Source of the DNA: Burkholderiales bacterium
GTDB lineage: Bacteria; Pseudomonadota; Gammaproteobacteria; Burkholderiales; Burkholderiaceae_C
Length of the DNA: 35,108 nucleotides
Reading direction: 5' to 3'
NCBI GenBank assembly: GCA_947450745.1
Contig: CANFYD010000002.1
Coordinates: 1-35,108, forward strand
Of this stretch, positions 29,303 to 35,108 are shown in pieces. The notes below the pieces were generated by a model. The model did no database searches. It was not told where the DNA came from and saw nothing but the letters and a program-made list of their open reading frames with translations. The position numbers and the translations under genes were made by a program. The stretch's first letter is position 1. Each line of letters starts with the position of its first letter.

Positions 29303-30829
29303 TCAGCTCCCCCACCGTTGCTGCTGCAACAGCGGGCTGACCCGGTAGCGCTCGCTGCGGTAGGCGACAAACAGGCCGTCCAGCAGTTCCGCCACCATCT
29401 CGGCGCCGACTTGGGTCAGCCACTCGAACGGGCCGGCCGGGTAGTTCAGGCCCAGCTTGACGGCCAGATCGGCCGAGGCTTGGTCGCAAACACCTTGCCA
29501 GACCGCGTCACAGCCCTCGTTGATCAACATCGAGACCGTGCGCGCCACGGCCAAGCCCGGTACATCGCGCAGCAACAGCGGCTCCCAACCCAACGCGCGC
29601 CAGACTGCCTCCACATGGGCGCGCGAGGCGCTGCTGGTCTTCGGTGCGAAAGCGAGCGCCAAGCCGTCGATCCGGTCCGGTGCCAAGGGCCAATCCATCA
29701 CGGCCAGGTCGGGGTGCTGGCGGTCATGGGCCAGTTGCGCGGCACTGACACCACGGCTCAGGTGCACATGGGTGTCGCCAATCACCAGACCGGTCCAATT
29801 GGCTGATTCACCCCGGGTGAAGGTCAAGCCCCGATGAGTCAACCAGGCGGCCAAGTCGTCCACCAGCGCACCGCGCCCCACCACGTCGATGTGCGCCAGC
29901 GCAGTGGTCGGCGGCAGCACGGCGGCAGATGGCTCGGCTGTGCCGACGTAAAACCCCTTGCCCACCTTGCGGCCCAGGCGGCCGCCATCGACCAGCGCTT
30001 TTTGCACCAGTGACGGCTGGTAGCGCTTGTCCCCGTAATTCGCCTCGAAGACCGATTGCGTCACCAGATAGTTGGTGTCGTGGCCGATCAAATCCATCAA
30101 CTCGCAAGGGCCCATGCGGAAGCCGGCGCTGCGCAGGGCGCGGTCGATGACGGCCGGCGTGGCCGCCTGCTCTTGCAGCAGCGCCAGCGCTTCGGCATAA
30201 AAAGGCCGGGCAATGCGGTTGACGATGAAACCCGGCGTGGACTTGGCATGCACCGGCGTCTTGCCCCAGCGCTGGGCCAACGCCGCAATCACCTCGGCCG
30301 CATCGGCCTGCGTTTCACTCCCCCACACCACCTCCACCAGCTTCATCACCGGCACCGGGTTGAAGAAGTGCATGCCGACCAGGCGTTGCGGATGCTGCAT
30401 GCCGTTGGCCAGCGCAGTGACGCTGATCGACGAGGTGTTGGTGGCGATCAGCGCGCCCGCCGGCAGCAAGGCATCCAGCTCGCGCAGCAAGGCCTGTTTC
30501 GGCTCCAATTTCTCGACGATCACCTCGACCACCAGCGCCGCTGGCGCCAGCTCGGCCAACGCGGCTGCCGGCTGGATGCGTGCCAGCACGGCCGCGCAGT
30601 CGGCTGCAACCATGCGGCCCTTGGCCACTTGCCCATCCAGCGCCTTGCCGATCTGGGCAATCGCGGCGGCAGCTGCCCCTTCGCGCAAGTCCAGCAGCAG
30701 CACCGGGTGGCCCGCTTGTGCGGCCACCTGCGCGATACCGGCACCCATGATGCCGGCACCCACCACACCGATCAAAGCGGGTTGTTGTGCCGCCACCAGC
30801 CATCCAGTTGTTGTCATCGTCATGTCCAT
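29303..30829 (-). CDS. 3-hydroxyacyl-CoA dehydrogenase (PaaH-like, extended C-terminal domain)
   Basis: IGVVGAGIMGAGIAQVAAQAGHPVLLLD (Rossmann), GMHFFNPVPVMKLVEVV, LMDLIGHDTNY. Confidence 0.94.
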   Translation of the reverse strand: MDMTMTTTGWLVAAQQPALIGVVGAGIMGAGIAQVAAQAGHPVLLLDLREGAAAAAIAQIGKALDGQVAKGRMVAADCAAVLARIQPAAALAELAPAALVVEVIVEKLEPKQALLRELDALLPAGALIATNTSSISVTALANGMQHPQRLVGMHFFNPVPVMKLVEVVWGSETQADAAEVIAALAQRWGKTPVHAKSTPGFIVNRIARPFYAEALALLQEQAATPAVIDRALRSAGFRMGPCELMDLIGHDTNYLVTQSVFEANYGDKRYQPSLVQKALVDGGRLGRKVGKGFYVGTAEPSAAVLPPTTALAHIDVVGRGALVDDLAAWLTHRGLTFTRGESANWTGLVIGDTHVHLSRGVSAAQLAHDRQHPDLAVMDWPLAPDRIDGLALAFAPKTSSASRAHVEAVWRALGWEPLLLRDVPGLAVARTVSMLINEGCDAVWQGVCDQASADLAVKLGLNYPAGPFEWLTQVGAEMVAELLDGLFVAYRSERYRVSPLLQQQRWGS

Positions 30830-31617
30830 CAATCCTTTGAAATCCAAGCGGCCGGCCGTTTGGCCAGGAATGCCGCAAAACCCTCGCGCGCCTCATCTCC
30901 CATGCGGACTCGGGCAATCGTGCGGGCGGTCAATTCGCGTGTTTCATCGTCGATGGCGCCGGCGGCCAATTGATCAAACAGCTGCTTGATCTCGGTCTGC
31001 GCGACCGGGCCGCTGGCCAGCAACTCGGTGCTCCAGTGCTCGATGGCGGCGTCCAGCTCCGGCAACTCCACGACTTCGTGCACCAGCCCCATCTGCAGCG
31101 CGGTCTGCGCATCGATGCGGCTGGCCGTCAACGCCAGTCGGCGCGCCTGACGCGGCCCGACGGCCTCGATCAGATAGGGCCCGATGACGGCCGGCAAGAT
31201 GCCCAACCTGGCCTCGCTGACAGCAAATTTGGCCTCGCTGCTGGCCACGGCGATGTCGCAGGCACAGGCCAGGCCGATGCCGCCGCCCAGCGCCAGGCCG
31301 TGGATGCGAGCGATGGTCGGCTTCGGGCAAGTGGCGATCGCATGCAGCATGTCGGCAAAGCGGCGCGCATCGGCCAAGTTGGCCTCCTGCGACGCCGCTG
31401 CGGCACGCCGCATCCACTGCACATCGGCACCGGCGCTGAAGACCTTGCCGGCCCCCGCCAGCACGATCACCCGCACCGCCGGGTCGGCCACACAATGCGC
31501 CACCGCTTGACCCAGCTCGGCAATCATTGCCTCGTCAAAGGCGTTGAAAACCTCGGGGCGATTCATGATGATGCGGGCCACGCCGCGCCCATCCAAAGCA
31601 ATCTGCAACGTCTCCAC
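30829..31617 (-). CDS. Enoyl-CoA hydratase/isomerase family (possibly methylglutaconyl-CoA hydratase-like)
   Basis: VIVLAGAGKVFSAGADVQWMRR, IARIHGLALGGGIGLACACDIAVASSEAKFAVSEARLGILPAVI. Confidence 0.95.
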   Translation of the reverse strand: METLQIALDGRGVARIIMNRPEVFNAFDEAMIAELGQAVAHCVADPAVRVIVLAGAGKVFSAGADVQWMRRAAAASQEANLADARRFADMLHAIATCPKPTIARIHGLALGGGIGLACACDIAVASSEAKFAVSEARLGILPAVIGPYLIEAVGPRQARRLALTASRIDAQTALQMGLVHEVVELPELDAAIEHWSTELLASGPVAQTEIKQLFDQLAAGAIDDETRELTARTIARVRMGDEAREGFAAFLAKRPAAWISKD

Positions 31618-31707
31618 ATCAGCTCCTTGTCAGCTGCGCAGTATCGCAGCGCAGCCGGCAAGGCCTTAGCGCAATGGCGGGCGGTGACCAGCCCGCACAA
31701 TCGCCCG

Positions 31708-33441
31708 ATGAACCTGATCATCCCCATCATTCCAGCCAGCCCGCAACGCCCAGCCAAGGGCGGCGGTTTGCGCGGCCGGCAAGCCAGCAATGCGGCGCGC
31801 GACGCGTTGAAGCTCCTGCTGGACGACAGTCCACGGCAGCGCGACCTGTTGATCGAATACCTGCATCTGATCCAGGACGCCCAAGGACACTTGAGCGTGG
31901 ACATGCTGGCGGCCTTGGCCGATGAGTTGAAGCTGAGCCAAGCCGAGGTGCACGAAGCGGCCAGCTTTTATCACCACTTCGACATCGTCTACGACGGCGA
32001 CACCGCGCCGCCGGCTTTGACCGTGCGGGTCTGCAACTCGCTCAGTTGCGCCATCGCCGGCAGCGCCGACTTGAGCGCCGGGCTGCGCCAATCATTGAAC
32101 GGCAGCGGCGCGGTGCGGGTGATCGAAGTGCCCTGCGTTGGCCGCTGCGCACAAGCACCGGTGGCTGTGGTCGGCCAGCGGCCGGTCCATCACGCCGATG
32201 CGCCGCAGGTGCTGGCGCTGCTGCAACAGGGTTTGACCCAGGACCTGCCGCCTGCGCCCCACAGCGAAACAAGCTATGCCGATTACCGCGCAGCAGGCGG
32301 CTACCAAGTGCTGGACGAATTGCTGGCCGGGCAGCGCAGTGTGGACGAGACGATCAAGACCTTGAGCGAGTCGGGCTTGCGCGGCCTCGGTGGGGCAGGC
32401 TTTCCGCTCGGCCGCAAATGGGCCATCGTGCGCGGGCAGCCGGCACCGCGCTTGATGGCAGTGAACATCGACGAGGGCGAACCCGGCACCTTCAAGGATC
32501 GGCATTACCTGGAACAGCAACCGCACCGCTTCCTGGAAGGCCTGCTGATCGCCGCCCATTGCGTCGAGGCGGCGGCCGTCTACATCTACTTGCGCGATGA
32601 ATACCACGCGCTGCGCCAAGTTCTGGCCGACGAAATCCTGGCCCTGCAAGCGGCCCGCCCTGAGCTGCCTGACCTGCACTTGCGTCGCGGTGCCGGGGCC
32701 TACATCTGCGGCGAAGAGTCGGCCATGATCGAGTCGATCGAAGGCAAACGCGGCTGGCCACGGCAGCGCCCGCCCTACGTGGCCGAAAGCGGGCTGTTCG
32801 GCCGCCCCACGCTGGAGCACAACATGGAGACGCTGTACTGGGTGCGCGAGATCCTGGAGCGCGGTGCCGGCTGGTTCAGCGGCTTCGGCCGCCACGGCCG
32901 CAGCGGCCTGCGCTCGTTCTCGCTCTCGGGCAGGGTCAACAAGCCGGGCGTGCATCTGGCACCGGCCGGCATCACCGCGCAAGAGCTGATCGACGAATAT
33001 GGCGGCGGCATGCAGGCCGGCCACCAGCTCTACGGCTATTTCCCCGGCGGCGCATCGGGCGGTATCTTGCCGGCCCGCCTGGCCCAGGTGCCGCTGGACT
33101 TCGACACCTTGCAGGCCCACGACTGCTTCATCGGCTCGGCCGCCGTCATCGTGTTTTCGCAAATGGACAGCGCCCGCGCGCTGGCCTTGAACGCGATGGA
33201 GTTCTTCGAGCATGAAAGCTGCGGTCAATGCGTGCCCTGCCGCGAAGGCACGCAGCGGGCGGTGGAGCTGATGCGCTTGCCGGAATGGGATCAAGCGCTA
33301 CTGGAAGACCTGGCCAGCGTGATGGCCGACGCCTCGATCTGCGGCCTGGGCCAAGCCGCCCCGAACCCACTGCGCAGCGCGATGCGCTACTTCCCGCAGG
33401 AATTCACGTCTGTCTCGACGCACCGGCCGGAGGCCTCATGA
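31708..33441 (+). CDS. Fused NuoE-NuoF-type subunit of NAD-dependent formate dehydrogenase
   Basis: N-term NuoE-like with CNSLSC...CVGRC; NuoF-like GLRGLGGAGFPLGRKW, NIDEGEPGTFKDRHYLE, GAYICGEESAMIESIEGKRG, ESCGQCVPCREG. Start trimmed from the over-extended ORF at 30970. Confidence 0.93.
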   Translation: MNLIIPIIPASPQRPAKGGGLRGRQASNAARDALKLLLDDSPRQRDLLIEYLHLIQDAQGHLSVDMLAALADELKLSQAEVHEAASFYHHFDIVYDGDTAPPALTVRVCNSLSCAIAGSADLSAGLRQSLNGSGAVRVIEVPCVGRCAQAPVAVVGQRPVHHADAPQVLALLQQGLTQDLPPAPHSETSYADYRAAGGYQVLDELLAGQRSVDETIKTLSESGLRGLGGAGFPLGRKWAIVRGQPAPRLMAVNIDEGEPGTFKDRHYLEQQPHRFLEGLLIAAHCVEAAAVYIYLRDEYHALRQVLADEILALQAARPELPDLHLRRGAGAYICGEESAMIESIEGKRGWPRQRPPYVAESGLFGRPTLEHNMETLYWVREILERGAGWFSGFGRHGRSGLRSFSLSGRVNKPGVHLAPAGITAQELIDEYGGGMQAGHQLYGYFPGGASGGILPARLAQVPLDFDTLQAHDCFIGSAAVIVFSQMDSARALALNAMEFFEHESCGQCVPCREGTQRAVELMRLPEWDQALLEDLASVMADASICGLGQAAPNPLRSAMRYFPQEFTSVSTHRPEAS

Positions 33442-35108
33442 ACGCCAGAACGCATGACTTGCAGCCCCAGCCGCAGCCCGACATTTCCTTCACCCTCGAC
33501 GGCCAAGCGCTGCAAGCCCGCCCCGGCGAAACGATTCTGAGCGCGGCCAAGCGGCAGGGCATCAGCATCCCGCATCTGTGTCACCAAGACGGCCTGACTC
33601 CGGCCGGCAACTGCCGCGCCTGCGTGGTGCAGATCGACGGCGAGCGGGCGCTGGCGGCGTCCTGTTGCCGCCAGCCAAGGCCGGACCAAGCCGTCCAGCT
33701 GAACACCGAGCGCGTCCGCAAAGCCCAGACCATGGTGCTGGAACTGCTGGCGGCCAAAGCGCCCAGCACGGCCCACACGCGCAGCTCGGAGCTGACGCAA
33801 TGGTGCGACACGATGGGCTTGGGCGCACCCCGCTTCAGCCGCCCGGCCACAGCGCCGCCGCCGGACCGCAGCCACCCGGCCATCAGCGTGCAGCTCGACG
33901 CCTGCATCCAATGCATGCGCTGCGTACGCGCCTGCCGCGACGTGCAGGTCAACGACGTGCTGGGCATTGCCGGCTGGGGGGCGGACACCCGCATCGCCTT
34001 CGACGCGGAAGAAGCGCTGGGCAGCAGCAGTTGCGTCGGCTGCGGCGAATGCGTGCAGGCCTGCCCGACCGGCGCGCTGACACCGGCCAACGGCGCGGCG
34101 CTGCAAGTGGCGGATGCCGAAGTCGACTCGGTTTGCCCTTATTGCGGCGTCGGCTGTCAGCTGACCTACCGCGTGAAGGACCAGCAGATCATCGAAGCGG
34201 TGGGCCGCGACGGCCCCGCCAACCACGGCCGTCTGTGCGTCAAGGGCCGCTACGGCTACGACTATGTGCAGAGCGACGAGCGGCTGCAAACCCCGCTGAT
34301 CCGCCGCGCCGGCATCGCCAAGGACCCGGCCGACATCGCCCGCGTGCGCAGCGGCGCTTTGGCACTCGACGCGCTATTCCGCCCGGCCAGCTGGGACGAA
34401 GCGCTGGACTTTGCCGCTGCGGGGCTGGCAAGACTGCGTGATGAGCATCTGTTGGAGAAAACCAGCCCATTAGCCGACTCCTTGGAACAAACCAGCCCGC
34501 TGGCCGACTCCTTGGGGAAAACCAGCCTGCTGGCCGACTCCTTGGGAAAAACCAGCCCGCTGGCTGGTTTTGGCTCCGCCAAAGGCAGCAACGAAGAAGC
34601 CTATCTGTTCCAGAAGCTGGTGCGCCAGGGCTTTGGCACCCACAACGTCGACCATTGCACCCGGCTCTGCCACGCCAGTTCGGTGGCGGCCTTGCTGGAA
34701 GGCGTGGGTTCGGGGTCGGTCAGCAATCCGGTCGCCGACGTTCAATTTGCCGACCTGATCTTGCTGATCGGAGCCAACCCGAGCTCCAACCACCCGGTGG
34801 CAGCCAGCTTCATCAAAAACGCCGTCAAGCGAGGAGCTCAGCTGATCGTGGCCGACCCGCGCCGCGCCCCGATGGCTCGCTTTGCCAGCCATCACCTGGC
34901 CTTCCGACCGGACACCGATGTGGCACTGCTGAACGCGCTGCTGCATGTGGTCATCGACGAAGGCCTGACCGATCCGGCCTTCATCAAAGCCCGCGTGAAT
35001 GGTTTTGAAGCGTTGAAAGCTGCCGTGGCCGAGTGCACACCGGAGCGCATGAGCGAGATCTGCGGCATCGCGCCGGCCATGCTGCGCGAGGTGGCGCGCA
35101 GCTACGCC
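33438..35108 (+). CDS. NAD-dependent formate dehydrogenase alpha (molybdopterin) subunit, truncated by window end
   Basis: Open frame to the window edge: 2Fe-2S region CHQDGLTPAGNCRACVVQ, 4Fe-4S CIQCMRCVRAC and CVGCGECVQACP, CPYCGVGCQ, GFGSAKGSNEEAYLFQKLVR, VDHCTRLCHASSV (Cys, not Sec). ATGA overlap with upstream gene. Confidence 0.95.
   Translation, partial: MNARTHDLQPQPQPDISFTLDGQALQARPGETILSAAKRQGISIPHLCHQDGLTPAGNCRACVVQIDGERALAASCCRQPRPDQAVQLNTERVRKAQTMVLELLAAKAPSTAHTRSSELTQWCDTMGLGAPRFSRPATAPPPDRSHPAISVQLDACIQCMRCVRACRDVQVNDVLGIAGWGADTRIAFDAEEALGSSSCVGCGECVQACPTGALTPANGAALQVADAEVDSVCPYCGVGCQLTYRVKDQQIIEAVGRDGPANHGRLCVKGRYGYDYVQSDERLQTPLIRRAGIAKDPADIARVRSGALALDALFRPASWDEALDFAAAGLARLRDEHLLEKTSPLADSLEQTSPLADSLGKTSLLADSLGKTSPLAGFGSAKGSNEEAYLFQKLVRQGFGTHNVDHCTRLCHASSVAALLEGVGSGSVSNPVADVQFADLILLIGANPSSNHPVAASFIKNAVKRGAQLIVADPRRAPMARFASHHLAFRPDTDVALLNALLHVVIDEGLTDPAFIKARVNGFEALKAAVAECTPERMSEICGIAPAMLREVARSYA
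34449..34563 (+). repeat. 30-bp in-frame tandem repeat inside the formate dehydrogenase alpha gene
   Basis: ACCAGCC starts at 34461, 34491, 34521 and 34551; encodes KTSPLADSLEQTSPLADSLGKTSLLADSLGKTSPLA. Confidence 0.95.
34548..34571 (+). other. Terminator-like hairpin inside coding sequence, at the end of the repeat array
   Basis: AAAACCAGCC-CGCT-GGCTGGTTTT, perfect 10-bp stem with a short T run. Confidence 0.6.

Noticed and set aside
30970-31707. N-terminal extension of the 823-aa ORF
   Set aside because: Antisense to the enoyl-CoA hydratase gene; recognisable NuoE sequence starts at MNLIIP, position 31708.
32092-33294. 400-aa minus-strand ORF
   Set aside because: Antisense shadow of the NuoE-NuoF fusion.
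34262-34591. Minus-strand ORF with GLVFPKESAS repeats
   Set aside because: Antisense translation of the 30-bp repeat in the formate dehydrogenase alpha gene; not an independent repeat protein.

Overview
High-GC, gene-dense chromosomal window whose gene content and order look betaproteobacterial (probably Burkholderiales; inference, no search was run). Most of it is core metabolism and housekeeping. From left to right it carries: the end of a GNAT/OlsB-like acyltransferase, ptsH and EIIA-Man, a CoA-transferase, a degenerate histidine-kinase-like protein, a TlpA-like thioredoxin, a lipA-lipB-DUF493-aminotransferase-dacC block interrupted by a Sel1-repeat gene, an alpha/beta hydrolase, a 2Fe-2S ferredoxin, VanZ, a HemJ/CopD-like gene, hemB, corA, a PEP-CTERM protein, ybeY-phoH, a NarX/NarL-type two-component pair, ruvAB, a porin, a histidine phosphatase, DUF1840, an HD-GYP + PAS-GGDEF-EAL pair, an IclR regulator, a beta-oxidation pair, and a fused NuoE-NuoF subunit followed by a formate dehydrogenase alpha subunit that runs off the right edge. 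No CRISPR array, tRNA, rRNA, prophage or complete transposon was recognised. The most unusual items are: (1) a ~211-bp terminally inverted, multi-hairpin element filling the hemB-corA gap; (2) a minus-strand small-RNA or leader-like unit between hemJ and hemB, with an extended -10, a CCTCC loop and an intrinsic terminator; (3) a 30-bp in-frame tandem repeat, ending in a terminator-like hairpin, inside the formate dehydrogenase alpha gene, which is absent from the supplied ORF track; (4) a GGGGACAG inverted repeat resembling a REP/REPIN after the IclR gene; (5) a pseudo-kinase with a pseudo-receiver. I found no clear evidence of a complete new defence or mobile system.
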